A DNA stretch of 64,000 nt from Pseudosporangium ferrugineum (GCF_003002065.1 NZ_PVZG01000011.1:1-64000); one strand, 5' to 3'. Shown: positions 1 through 7,692, counted from the stretch's first letter. The notes: generated by a model from the sequence alone, not told the origin. Program-made: numbers and translations.

Positions 1-165
1 CCGAAACAGCATGTCGGCGGTCGACCCGCTCTGCCACTCGACGCCGTCGACGCGAAACGACAGGGTCAGGTCGCGGGCATCGCCGGCCTCATCCGCGGTG
101 ACGAGCCACGGCCCGAGCGGCGTGGTCCGCCGGCGAAACTTCCGGTTGTCGGCGGCGCTGCCCAG
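1..165 (-). pseudogene. C-terminal fragment of a fumarylacetoacetate hydrolase (FAH) family gene, running off the left edge
   Basis: On the minus strand the frame ending at base 1 reads PLGPWLVTADE, then a short acidic stretch, then FRVDGVEWQSGSTADMLF. These match the conserved FAH-family signatures PLGPWLVTxDE and xVNGExxQxGxTxDMIF. The frame stays open upstream to about base 291, but the residues before the RKFRRRTTPLGP segment do not look like the family's N-terminal and central parts (no NDVSxRD segment). I therefore read this as a truncated or decayed gene rather than an intact one. The true C-terminus lies outside the window. Family members cleave or hydrate acylpyruvate-type substrates. 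Whether this copy is functional cannot be judged from this window. Confidence 0.5.
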
Positions 166-299
166 TCGGTTTGCGGCACAGGATCGGGCCGGCGTATCCG
201 TAGAGCGCGCAGGAATCTGTCCCAGAAGCGCAGCCAGCGGGAACGGCTCTCGGCGGGTGACGGGTAAGCCATGATGACGCCTCGGGTCGATCTACTTCA

Positions 300-680
300 C
301 GTGGCCGTTGACCAGCCCGGCATCTCCACATGGGCGACAGCCGCTGACGTCACGTGCCGCCACGTACGCAGACATCTGCAGGTTCACGGGGGAGCGCTGC
401 GACCTTGGTGGATCGAGTGCTCGACATGGCGCGGGGCGCGGATGGCCTCCTGCATGATCGTGGCCCTGCGAGACGGAGCTGCACATAGTTACGGAAGCCT
501 GCAGAATAACGCTCAGCGATCAGGCAATGACGAGGATCCCTTCGAGGACCACCTCCTGCGCCACCGAGAGCAGCACCCACATCGCCCACCGCACCGGTTT
601 GCGTTTCCCACATCGGCGAGCCGACCTACCGCGACGCCGCCCACCACCTTCTACGAATTGTTGTACTGACTGGAGGGCGC
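300..680. other. gene-poor stretch
   Basis: Open frames on both strands here lack actinobacterial codon bias and recognisable motifs. The best candidate is a 69-codon minus-strand frame (520-729) ending in a hydrophobic segment, but its start codon region is the palindrome at 681-714 and nothing supports it as a gene. Together with the FAH fragment to the left, this looks like a degraded accessory edge. Confidence 0.4.
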
Positions 681-714
681 GAACGATGGGTATCAATAAA
701 GATACCCATCGTTC
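681..714. repeat. perfect 34-bp palindrome (14-bp arms, 6-bp spacer)
   Basis: Left arm GAACGATGGGTATC (681-694), spacer AATAAA, right arm GATACCCATCGTTC (701-714). All 14 arm positions pair. It lies about 40 bp past the stop of the frameshifted minus-strand gene at 754-1256, so it may be its terminator. However, the arms are only half GC and no T-run follows. The size and symmetry also resemble a recombinase site or a dimeric-repressor operator. Function is undetermined. Confidence 0.7.
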
Positions 715-753
715 AACTTCATTGGTCACCCACGGCGTACCTTTATAGCGTCG

Positions 754-1256
754 TCAACCGCGGGTGCCCTTGCGCTTCTGCCCGCTGGACTTCCTGGGCC
801 GCGCTGGATCGTGACGCCGCATGTGTTGATTGACTGCCTGACCGAGGTTGGTTCTCGTCTGGGCGGAGGATACCCCGGCTGCAGCCGCCCGTCGAGAAGC
901 TGAATCATGCAGAGCGATGTTGAAATCTAGCTGCTCCTCCGGGACATCGGCACCTTCCTCCCATGCCTGGGCGCTTGCGTAGGTCTGCTGCCAGGCATAG
1001 AGATTGGTGCTCGCATAATCGCGGGTGTCGGCGTACGCCTGATACTGGTTGACGTCCGCGACCGGGGGCGGCCCAGCAGACGCTCCTGCTCCGTCGGATC
1101 GGATGTCATCATCTGAACAGCAGCATCCTCGGCCCGGTCCTGCATTGTTCCGAACCTGTCCTCTGCCGCTTTCATGAAGTTCTTAGAGGTCTGTAGTGGC
1201 TGCTGCACCAGGTACGGCGACGGTTCGGCTTGAGGATATTGGTACCCATCCGGCAT
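754..1256 (-). pseudogene. unknown small protein gene split by a -1 frameshift
   Basis: An ATG at 1256 is preceded at good spacing by AGGAGG (about 1262-1268, minus strand). The first frame codes about 64 residues (MPDGYQYPQAEPSP onward, through EQERLLGRP). A second frame then continues with VADVNQYQAYADTRDYASTN through HMRRHDPARP to the basic end SSGQKRKGTRG and stops at 754. The switch lies at a run of five G on the plus strand (1064-1068). One extra base there restores a single 167-aa reading frame with consistent composition on both sides. I do not recognise the protein: it is hydrophilic, Gln/Tyr/Ala-rich, with a basic tail. Either the gene is broken or the run was miscounted in sequencing. 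Confidence 0.55.
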
Positions 1257-1604
1257 GCTGTGCCTCCTGTACGAGACGATCGACGGACGTATCCGCGCTC
1301 CGCCGCATCGAGTTGGTAGGACTTGTGTGGTAGACGGCTCCGGCCGCCCTAAGGTTCACTGCCGAGTCACTCAACGGGATGGTGCCCTTCAGCCTTCTTA
1401 AGCCCGAATGCCCCACGACGGAGCATCGACGGCAAGAGTGAGGCTGCGATCGCACCGGAAATCGCCCGGCCCATCGGCCGCAGGACCTCGTCGGGCGGTG
1501 TGCACCTTGATCACAACCCTTGGCTACCGGGCGGAAATCGTGTTGCCCGCCGGCTGACCGATTTGACCGGCGTCTGAGTTGCCGGCGATCGGGAGGGGCG
1601 CGTC
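1257..1604. other. intergenic region between divergent genes
   Basis: This 348-bp stretch separates the minus-strand unknown gene and the plus-strand SGNH hydrolase gene. It must contain both promoters. I see the ribosome binding sites at each end (AGGAGG near 1262-1268, GGGAGGGG at 1591-1598) but no convincing RNA gene or long inverted repeat. Confidence 0.4.
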
Positions 1605-2708
1605 GTGGGGGTTGCGGGGCAGGGTTGGACCAGCGGGCGCCGGTTGGCTGTCAAGATCGGGACGGGGGTGGCCGCCGCCGGGCTGGTGGTGGGGCTCGGG
1701 GCTCCCGTCATCGCCGCCAGTGATGTGTCCGCGGCTTCCGGCATGCCTGTTCCCGTCGGTGCGCGGAGCACCGAGCCCTTCATGATCACCAATGCGCGGC
1801 CGACGCCGGCGGCGGAGGTGAGCGGGGACGACTTCCAGGCCACTCGGGTCATGCCGCTCGGGGATTCGATCACCCGGGGAGCCGGGTCGCCTACCCGGTC
1901 GTCGTACCGGATGGCGTTGGCGGAGCGGCTGCTCAAGGGTGGCCTTGAGATCAACTATGTGGGGTCGCAGACCGATGGCACCGGGTCCGACGTCAACCAC
2001 GAGGGTCACGGCGGCTGGACCATCGATGATCTGTCCGCCGAGCTTGACGGGTGGCTGGACATGTACCGGCCCGATGTCGTGCTCGTGCATGCCGGCACGA
2101 ACAACATCACGCAGGGCGACGGGCCCTATGTCACGGCCCGGAAGCTCTCCGCGATGATCGACCAGATTCGGGTCGCGCGGCCGGGGGCGTACATCTTCGT
2201 CTCCAAGATCGTGCGGTCCCGGGTTCCTCGGGAGGCGGCCCAGGATCGCGTCTACAACAGCCTGATTCCGCAGCTCGTCGCTAAGAAGCGGGATGCGCGG
2301 CTGAGCGTCGTCGACCAGTCGTCCGTCGGGGGCATCGACCTGCACGATCTGCACCATCCGAACGACTTCGGATACTCGAAGATGGCCTGGAACTGGTACC
2401 GGGCCATGGCGCCGGTGTTCGGGACCTCCGGCGACACCGGGCCGAACCCGTACCTGATGCGGGACACGGTGCGGTGCCTGGCGGCGAAGGTCGTCGAGGA
2501 CGGTGAGGTGCATCACCGCACCGAGTGCCGCACCTGGACGCTCCGGACGATCACCAAGACGGTCAACGGCGTCAATCGTCGGGTACGCGCCTGGCAGACG
2601 CTCCGCGAGTTCCGGCAGACCTACCGCGTACGCGTGGACGGCAAGCTCGTGGAACGCACCCGCCTGGTCCGGCGCTGGACCGGCCCCGGAAACCTGTCGG
2701 AGTTCTAG
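1605..2708 (+). CDS. secreted SGNH/GDSL-type hydrolase
   Basis: A 367-aa exported esterase/lipase-like hydrolase. A GTG start follows GGGAGGGG at 6-13 nt. Residues 13-45 form a signal peptide (basic start, Ala/Gly/Val core). SGNH blocks are clear: GDSIT at 86-90 with the nucleophile Ser88, HEGHGGW at 132-138, the oxyanion block VHAGTNN at 161-167, and DLHHPND at 248-254 supplying the Asp/His of the triad. After the catalytic domain (to about 275), roughly 90 residues form a basic, Arg/Thr-rich tail with repeated short strands that I do not recognise; it may bind a surface polymer. Likely substrates are acetylated or acylated extracellular polysaccharides or esters, but the exact one cannot be read from sequence. 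Confidence 0.9.
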   Translation: MGVAGQGWTSGRRLAVKIGTGVAAAGLVVGLGAPVIAASDVSAASGMPVPVGARSTEPFMITNARPTPAAEVSGDDFQATRVMPLGDSITRGAGSPTRSSYRMALAERLLKGGLEINYVGSQTDGTGSDVNHEGHGGWTIDDLSAELDGWLDMYRPDVVLVHAGTNNITQGDGPYVTARKLSAMIDQIRVARPGAYIFVSKIVRSRVPREAAQDRVYNSLIPQLVAKKRDARLSVVDQSSVGGIDLHDLHHPNDFGYSKMAWNWYRAMAPVFGTSGDTGPNPYLMRDTVRCLAAKVVEDGEVHHRTECRTWTLRTITKTVNGVNRRVRAWQTLREFRQTYRVRVDGKLVERTRLVRRWTGPGNLSEF

Positions 2709-2729
2709 CCCCGGCAGCCAAGGAGCTCC

Positions 2730-2750
2730 GGCCCCGGCTCCCCAGGGGCC
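2730..2750. terminator. short GC hairpin between convergent genes
   Basis: GGCCCC (2730-2735) pairs with GGGGCC (2745-2750) across a 9-nt loop. It sits between the convergent SGNH gene (stop 2708) and the STAS gene (stop at 2750). The stem is only 6 bp and lacks a U-tract, so this is a weak candidate. Confidence 0.3.
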
Positions 2751-3058
2751 TAGCCGTTCTCGAACATCTCGAGGACGCCGGACACGTCGAGCACCCGGTG
2801 GACGAGGCCGTGGGCGTTGACGATCGACAGCTTCACCCCGGCCGCGCGCCCGGTGAGGTAGCCGTCGATCAGGGCGCTCATGGCCTCGCTGTCGAGGAAC
2901 GTGACCCGGTCCAGGTCGACGACGATGCCGCCGGCGCCGTCCTCCTCGATGGCGCGGGCCAGCACCGCCTGCAGCTCTTCCCGGGCGTTGATGTCGAACT
3001 CGCCGGACAGCCGGACGACGCCCGCTTCCCGGGTGAGCTGGTAGTCGGCGTCCGTCAC
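2750..3058 (-). CDS. STAS-domain anti-sigma factor antagonist
   Basis: A 102-aa single STAS domain protein of the SpoIIAA/RsbV type. Such proteins, when unphosphorylated, bind an anti-sigma kinase and free the sigma factor. The characteristic VDLDRVTFLDSEAM segment ends at residue 60, with Ser57 at the expected phosphorylation position. The GTG start at 3058 lies 6 nt after a near-consensus -10 box (TATGAT, plus-strand 3065-3070), so the transcript is probably leaderless and can be expressed apart from the HATPase gene just upstream. The kinase gene ends only about 15 bp away, which suggests the two are a cognate partner-switch pair. No sigma factor gene is present nearby. Confidence 0.9.
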   Translation of the reverse strand: MTDADYQLTREAGVVRLSGEFDINAREELQAVLARAIEEDGAGGIVVDLDRVTFLDSEAMSALIDGYLTGRAAGVKLSIVNAHGLVHRVLDVSGVLEMFENG

Positions 3059-3072
3059 GCCGCGATCATAGG

Positions 3073-3501
3073 TCAGCCGGAGATCGGGAACTCGGCCCAG
3101 ACGTGCTTGACCTCGGCCTCGACGTACCAGCCGATCTCGAGGGCGAACTTCTTCGCGAGTTGGAGGCCGAGGCCGCCCTGGCCGAGCGGCCGGCCCTCGC
3201 TGAACTGCGGTGCCGCCTCGGGTGAGTGGTCGAGGACGTCGAGGACGAAGCGGTCGCCGGCCCGGCCCAGCCGGACGATCGTGGGCGGCAGCCCGTGCCG
3301 GAGCGCGTTGGTGGCCAGCTCGGTGGCGACCAGCACCATCTTCTCCGGCACCTCGTCGAGGGGCGCGTTCTCGGCGAGCACCTCACCGGTGATCGCCTTG
3401 TGCAGCGACGCGCGCAGGATCCTCAGCTGACCTGGGCTGTCCAGGACCCATTGCTGCAGCTCGATCATGCTGGGCGGGCTCTGCGCGCTGATGAAAGCCA
3501 T
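3073..3501 (-). CDS. HATPase_c anti-sigma regulatory kinase (RsbW/SpoIIAB type)
   Basis: A GHKL-fold serine kinase-like protein of about 142 aa. The N box is VATELATNALRHG (residues 58-70, Glu61 and Asn65), the G1 box Asp is in DVLDHSPE (about 88-95), and the G2 loop is GQGGLGLQ at 107-114. This is the fold that phosphorylates and inactivates STAS antagonists and sequesters sigma factors. The neighbouring STAS gene supports that role. The frame is open to a GTG at 3591, adding 30 residues. I prefer the ATG at 3501 because the extension looks unconserved, but neither start has a strong ribosome site and ATG 3534 is also possible. Confidence 0.85.
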   Translation of the reverse strand: MAFISAQSPPSMIELQQWVLDSPGQLRILRASLHKAITGEVLAENAPLDEVPEKMVLVATELATNALRHGLPPTIVRLGRAGDRFVLDVLDHSPEAAPQFSEGRPLGQGGLGLQLAKKFALEIGWYVEAEVKHVWAEFPISG

Positions 3502-3653
3502 GCCCCGGTTATGCCCGCCCGCGCCGTGAATCATGTCTCTGACCGGCGCGATGAGCTGGGCGTCAGCCTTTTTGACCTTTCTTGCATGCACCTAGCGCAA
3601 CCGGCACCTGTTACGTACTGCTATCCGGGAACCAGATTCGCGGGAGGTACGAC

Positions 3654-3971
3654 GTGCTGAAATTCAAGAACGCCCAGGAGCAGGCTGCGTGGGCGCTCGC
3701 CGAAGCACTCAGCGAGAAGGGCATGGCGTGCATGCGCGAGGCGGAACAGGCCGCCGAGAATTTCCGGGTGGGCAAGATGCAGATGCGCCGCAACTTCAAG
3801 GCGCGGGGTCTCTCCGAGGTGGACGCCGACATCCGCTGGTCCGGCATGACCCAGGCGAAGAAGGCCCTGGCGGACAACGGCTGGTACATGTCACAGGCGT
3901 CGATGTACAACCAGGCCGCGGCCGCGCAGTATGCGAAGGCGCTCTATCTCAAGAATGGTGAAGGCCTCTAG
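3654..3971 (+). CDS. small helical protein of unknown function
   Basis: A 105-aa protein beginning MLKFKNAQEQAAWALAEAL. The GTG at 3654 is chosen because GGGAGG (3642-3647) lies 6 nt upstream; a longer frame from 3582 has no such site. The sequence is Ala/Glu/Lys/Met-rich, predicted mostly alpha-helical, without signal peptide or membrane segment. It contains WSGM and NGWYMSQASMYNQAAAAQYAKAL segments spaced like helical hairpins. I do not recognise a family. Its 3' end overlaps the convergent DUF2786 gene by 23 bp (3949-3971), so the two transcripts can pair at their ends. Confidence 0.65.
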   Translation: MLKFKNAQEQAAWALAEALSEKGMACMREAEQAAENFRVGKMQMRRNFKARGLSEVDADIRWSGMTQAKKALADNGWYMSQASMYNQAAAAQYAKALYLKNGEGL

Positions 3972-4629
3972 CGCCACCCAGGTCCGCCGTGCGGCCCGCC
4001 GAGTAGCCGTCGCGGTGCCCGGTGCCGGCCAGGCGTCGCGGGCCCAGCCGGGTGAGCCGGGGGTACGTCTCGTCGCGCCGGCGCTCGACCAGCTCGGTGC
4101 GGTCGACCAGAACCAGTTCGGCGCCGGGTGCCGAGGCGGCCGCTTCCCGTTCGGCGGTGGTGAGCCGGGCCCGGACCGCTTCCGTGAACCCCGCCAGCCA
4201 GGAGCGCCGGAAGGCCGCCGGGTGGTCGTACGCGGGCACCTCGGCCGCGGCCAGGCCGTGCGCCGCCTGGATCAGCAACGAGGTGAAGAGCAGTTCCACG
4301 CGTTCCAGGTCGGCGGCGTGCCCGAAGAGATGCACCCGCGCGGTGCCGCTGCGTTCGAGGTGCACGACCTTGCAGCGCAGGGCGATGGCGACGGCACCGA
4401 GCAACGCGGCCTTGTCCCGGGAGTACGGCGGCTCCACCGTCACCACCCGATCGCCCACCGGGTCGAGGGCGGGGTCCGCGCCGGCGAGCAGCGCCTGGTC
4501 GATGCCGTACTTGGCGATCAGCTCGGTGGCCTTGGTCAGGAACGCCTCCGCCTCGGGCGGCGTACACGCGGGATCTTCGGCCTTGGCCAGGAGCTTGCGC
4601 ACCCGGGCGAGCAGCGGATCCTCGGCCAC
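3949..4629 (-). CDS. DUF2786 domain protein
   Basis: A 226-aa protein. The first 45 residues (LLARVRKLLAKAEDP followed by EAEAFLTKATELIAKYGI) match the DUF2786 helical pattern as I remember it. The rest is a hydrophilic alpha/beta region without a motif I can name. The GTG start at 4629 lies 3 bp after the upstream gene's stop (4633), so translation is probably coupled to that gene. The molecular function of DUF2786 proteins is not established. The end overlaps the convergent small gene at 3949-3971. Confidence 0.75.
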   Translation of the reverse strand: MAEDPLLARVRKLLAKAEDPACTPPEAEAFLTKATELIAKYGIDQALLAGADPALDPVGDRVVTVEPPYSRDKAALLGAVAIALRCKVVHLERSGTARVHLFGHAADLERVELLFTSLLIQAAHGLAAAEVPAYDHPAAFRRSWLAGFTEAVRARLTTAEREAAASAPGAELVLVDRTELVERRRDETYPRLTRLGPRRLAGTGHRDGYSAGRTADLGGARGLHHS

Positions 4630-4632
4630 GGA

Positions 4633-5025
4633 TCAGGCCGCGCGGTGGCGCAGGGTCGCCACGGTGGAGCCGGCCAGGGCCAGGAGGCAGTCGGGGAGCT
4701 GGCCGTCGGCGATGGCCGCGCCGAAGAGCGCCTCGCCGGTCGGGATGTCGCCGTTCACGTACGCGCTGACGAACCGCGCCACCCACCGCTTGTCGTAGCG
4801 CGCGTCGTCGATCCCGGGGAAGTCGAGGGTCCACGCGCCCCCGGTCGGCACGTTCTGTCCCACCATCGTCGCGGCGAGGCACCAGGCCACGTCGTACGCC
4901 CCCACGACACCCGACCGGTCCACGACCGCGTCGAAGGTGCCGACCACAGCGTCGCTGTCACCGCTGAGCGCGCAGTGGAGCACTTCCGCCGCGTCGTCCA
5001 GTGCATGCTGTGGTACGTCGGTCAC
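4633..5025 (-). CDS. conserved hypothetical protein, coupled to the DUF2786 gene
   Basis: A 130-aa protein starting MTDVPQHALDDAAEVLHCAL. I chose GTG 5025 over the TTG at 5052 because a TACCTT hexamer ends 7 nt upstream, the leaderless spacing seen repeatedly in this window. The sequence is helical and acidic, with VGAYDVAWCLAATMVGQ and RYDKRWVARFVSAYVNGD segments. It has no signal peptide and no domain that I recognise. It is followed within 3 bp by the DUF2786 gene, and the two probably act in the same process. Function unknown. Confidence 0.6.
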   Translation of the reverse strand: MTDVPQHALDDAAEVLHCALSGDSDAVVGTFDAVVDRSGVVGAYDVAWCLAATMVGQNVPTGGAWTLDFPGIDDARYDKRWVARFVSAYVNGDIPTGEALFGAAIADGQLPDCLLALAGSTVATLRHRAA

Positions 5026-5062
5026 GTCAAGAAAGGTACGCGGATTCGTCAACCGTCGCCGT

Positions 5063-5482
5063 TCAAGCGCCTCGGAGCAGGCACGTCAGCCTCGCGGTGC
5101 ACACCCGGTCGCCGTCCTCGTCGGTGATGACGATCTCGTAGGTGACCGCCGTACGCCCGCGGTGCACCGGCGTGCCGACCCCCGTGACGACGCCGGAGCG
5201 GACCGCCTTGTGGTGGGTGGCGTTGATGTCGACGCCCACCGCGAACGGGCGGTCGACCGTGTGGCCGTGCAGCACCGCCCCGACCGAGCCGATGGTCTCG
5301 GCGAGCACGCACGAGGCGCCGCCGTGCAGCAGCCCGTACGGCTGGGTGTTGCCCTCGACGGGCATCGTGGCCACCACCCGCTCGACAGCCGCCTCGGTGA
5401 TCCGGATGCCCATCCGCTCGCCGAGGGCGCCCGCGCCCCCGCTGCCGAGGTAGTCCTGCCTGCCGTCCGCCCCTGTACTCAC
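5063..5482 (-). CDS. hotdog-fold thioesterase (PaaI/YdiI-like)
   Basis: A 139-aa acyl-CoA thioesterase of the 4HBT family. The core motif LLHGGASCVLAETIGS (about residues 50-66) supplies the catalytic Glu and the helix-start glycines. GVDINATHHKAVRSG follows as the second conserved strand and loop. Length is typical for this single-domain family, which works as a homotetramer on small aryl- or acyl-CoA esters. The GTG at 5482 lies 8 nt downstream of a TAACGT hexamer (plus-strand 5491-5496), suggesting a leaderless transcript. No phenylacetate or benzoate pathway genes are nearby, so the substrate is open. Confidence 0.9.
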   Translation of the reverse strand: MSTGADGRQDYLGSGGAGALGERMGIRITEAAVERVVATMPVEGNTQPYGLLHGGASCVLAETIGSVGAVLHGHTVDRPFAVGVDINATHHKAVRSGVVTGVGTPVHRGRTAVTYEIVITDEDGDRVCTARLTCLLRGA

Positions 5483-5573
5483 GTCCGCCCACGTTACTTC
5501 TCGGGTCGCGGGGTGTTGACCGGGCCTCTACCTTGATACCGACCGAGTCCGCAGCCGCAGCGAGGAGACAGCC

Positions 5574-5822
5574 ATGAGCGAGCCCCAGGAGATCGTGGAG
5601 ACCCGCGGGGACGACCGCGTCGACCTGCTCGCCACGGACACCAACGGCGACGGCAAGCCGGACGTGTGGGTGGCCGACACCGACGGCGACGGCAAGGCGG
5701 ACCTGTTCCAGTTCGACACGAACAACGACGGCAAGGTCGACATCACCATGGTCGACCTGGACCAGGACGGCAATCCGGACACGATCGTCGACGGCGACGG
5801 CGGGCTGCCGCCGGCCGTCTGA
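5574..5822 (+). CDS. 82-aa protein with four DxNxDGxxD calcium-loop repeats
   Basis: After a 15-residue acidic start, the protein is four near-identical units each centred on a calcium-binding-like loop: DTNGDGKPD, DTDGDGKAD, DTNNDGKVD and DLDQDGNPD, spaced about 14-15 residues apart with hydrophobic strands between (VWVA, LFQF, ITMV). This is the loop of dockerin and thrombospondin-type-3 proteins, but no enzymatic domain, signal peptide or membrane anchor is attached. The ATG has GAGGAG upstream. It is likely a small intracellular Ca2+ binder or buffer. Direct evidence of metal binding is lacking, and the function is inferred only from the loops. Confidence 0.85.
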   Translation: MSEPQEIVETRGDDRVDLLATDTNGDGKPDVWVADTDGDGKADLFQFDTNNDGKVDITMVDLDQDGNPDTIVDGDGGLPPAV

Positions 5823-5830
5823 CCGCCCGC

Positions 5831-7126
5831 TCAGCCGCCGCCGAGCGTGCTGATGGCGGCCCAGAGCACCGCGATGGCGAGGGCCGTGGAGAAGACCGTG
5901 GAAGCCGTACGCCGCCACGGCCCTCGGCCCTCGGGCACGACCGCTTCCGGGTGCCCGAGCTTCGTGAGCGTGCGGCGCTGCCGGCGTACCTCGTGGCACC
6001 AGCGGGTGAGGTCGGGGGTGCCCCGGCTGATCTCGACCGCCAGCCGGGCCTGGGCGCGTTGCAGCCGGCGTACGGCTGCCCTGGCCCGGATTCCGGCCCT
6101 GACCCGCGCGTGCCGGCGGGCGCTCGCCCGGCGCGACCCGAACTTGAGCGCCTCGAGCTCCGCGGGCGTGACCAGTTCCGGGTCGTCGAGCGTCGCGAGC
6201 TGGGTCGTGTAGTAGTCGGCCTCCCGGTCGTGGGCGGCCCGCACGAGCAGCCAGATCAGCAGCAGCGGCGGCAGTCCCTTGAAGACGAGGACGGCCAGCA
6301 GGGCCAGCGCACCGTTGCCGAGGCCGTCCCGCAGCAGCGGCGAATTCCACAGCACGTGCGACGCCCACGCGCCGAGGACGGCGAGCATGGCCACGCCCAT
6401 CCGGGTGCGCAGGTTCCGGTCGCCGCGCACCACGAGGTAGCCGATGCCGGCCCCGGCCAGCGCGCCGAAGAGGGTGTGGCTCCAGACCCCGGACAGGAAG
6501 CCGCGCAGCAGGAACGTCGTGACGACCGGCTCGACGGCGTCGCCACGGCCGGCGAGGGCGACCGCGCCCATGGCGTACACGATGTCCTCGACGATCTGGA
6601 AGCCCAGGCCGACCATGGCGCCGTACACGACGCCGTCGAGGACGCTGTTGACCTGGGCGCGGGCGATCAGCACGACGGCGACCACCCCGAGGGTCTTGGC
6701 GATCTCCTCGACCGTCGGCCCGGCCAACGCGGCACCCCAGTCCGCGGCGAGGTGCGGCGAGCCGAGCTTGGCGATGATGTCGTCGAGCGCCGCGCTGCCC
6801 GGGATCGAGACGGTCGTCGCCACCAGCCCGCCCCAGGCGAACGCCAGGACCAGCAGGGCGGGCGGCTCCCGCTCGAGGAAGTCCAGCTCCGAGACCACGA
6901 ACCAGAACGGCACGGCCAGCAGGGCGAAGAGGGCGGTCGCGGTGAGCAGGGCCCGGGGGTACGCCTCCGCGAACCGCGCCGTGATCAGGCACATCCGTAC
7001 GGCCCCCGCCAGCAGCAGCGCGAGCACGATCCAGAACGCGGGGCTGCGCACGAGGCCGAGGTCGGGGTCGGGTCCGGGCTGCACGGGTGCGGACCGGGCA
7101 CTGCGCAACCGGGGCTCCGCGGTCAT
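5831..7126 (-). CDS. PrsW family intramembrane metalloprotease
   Basis: A 431-aa multi-pass membrane protein. Residues 30-300 hold about eight hydrophobic segments with the PrsW/CAAX-like active-site motifs: GPTVEEIAK (137-144, two Glu), FQIVEDIVY (about 176-184), SHTLFGALAGAGIGY (His217) and WASHVLWN (His257). These residues bind the catalytic metal. In Bacillus, PrsW begins degradation of an anti-sigma factor; the target here is unknown. Residues 310-400 are a basic cytoplasmic Arg-rich stretch, followed by a final membrane segment. The gene overlaps the upstream hypothetical by 4 nt (7123-7126), implying co-translation. Confidence 0.92.
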   Translation of the reverse strand: MTAEPRLRSARSAPVQPGPDPDLGLVRSPAFWIVLALLLAGAVRMCLITARFAEAYPRALLTATALFALLAVPFWFVVSELDFLEREPPALLVLAFAWGGLVATTVSIPGSAALDDIIAKLGSPHLAADWGAALAGPTVEEIAKTLGVVAVVLIARAQVNSVLDGVVYGAMVGLGFQIVEDIVYAMGAVALAGRGDAVEPVVTTFLLRGFLSGVWSHTLFGALAGAGIGYLVVRGDRNLRTRMGVAMLAVLGAWASHVLWNSPLLRDGLGNGALALLAVLVFKGLPPLLLIWLLVRAAHDREADYYTTQLATLDDPELVTPAELEALKFGSRRASARRHARVRAGIRARAAVRRLQRAQARLAVEISRGTPDLTRWCHEVRRQRRTLTKLGHPEAVVPEGRGPWRRTASTVFSTALAIAVLWAAISTLGGG

Positions 7127-7692
7127 CCGGCCTGCTCCGGCGCGTACCGGAGGGTCCGGGTGCTGGCGTCGATGGCCGGCAGCGTCCGGCCCAGATCGAG
7201 GTCGGCGCCGCTGACGGTGACCTCGATGGTGTGACCGTCGGCGACGAAGACCGCGTAGCGCCCGCCGCGTCCGGGCCCGCTGTAGCCGCCCTGGATCCCG
7301 TCAAGGCCGCCGGCCGTGGCGACGGTGAGCTCGGTGCCGGTCACCTGGTAGCCGGCGGTCCCGGTGATGCGCTGGCGCAGCCGGGCGACGGCGGTCTGCA
7401 GGGTGCCGTCGAACGGCTGGACGCTGACCAGGTAGCGCACCGGGCCCAGCCGGAACAGCACGGTCCCGGAGCTCGCGGCCGGCCGGGTCTCGGTCACGTC
7501 GATGCGCGCGCCGGCCGGCGGCACCACCGACACCCCACCCCCGATTTCGTACGGCCGATCCGTCGGCACCGGCCGGTCGGAGGGCAGCATCTGGTTGAGG
7601 GCGGGCAGCCCGAAGGCGATCGCACCGAGGGCCGCGACGAGGCTGATCGCACCGAGGAGATTCGTCCGCTGACGCCCGGTAACCCTCCCCAT
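7123..7692 (-). CDS. membrane-anchored hypothetical protein upstream of PrsW
   Basis: A 189-aa protein with one N-terminal membrane segment (TNLLGAISLVAALGAIAFGL, about 10-29) and an extracytoplasmic beta-rich domain, ending APEQAG. ATG 7692 is preferred over ATG 7698 because the TAGCGT hexamer (plus-strand 7699-7704) then lies 6 nt upstream, fitting a leaderless start; with 7698 it would touch the start codon. The 4-nt overlap with the PrsW protease gene suggests a partner or substrate relationship, for example a membrane-bound regulator cleaved by PrsW. That role is inference from position only. Confidence 0.75.
   Translation of the reverse strand: MGRVTGRQRTNLLGAISLVAALGAIAFGLPALNQMLPSDRPVPTDRPYEIGGGVSVVPPAGARIDVTETRPAASSGTVLFRLGPVRYLVSVQPFDGTLQTAVARLRQRITGTAGYQVTGTELTVATAGGLDGIQGGYSGPGRGGRYAVFVADGHTIEVTVSGADLDLGRTLPAIDASTRTLRYAPEQAG

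Noticed and set aside
520-729. 69-codon minus-strand frame with a hydrophobic end
   Set aside because: No ribosome site and its start lies in the 34-bp palindrome; no recognisable domain. Kept only as a remark.
5049-7304. Very long minus-strand open frame of about 750 codons
   Set aside because: It runs through the PrsW and hypothetical genes in another frame and across two plausible genes; its translation is Arg/Gly/Pro-rich noise without motifs, as expected for shadows in high-GC DNA.
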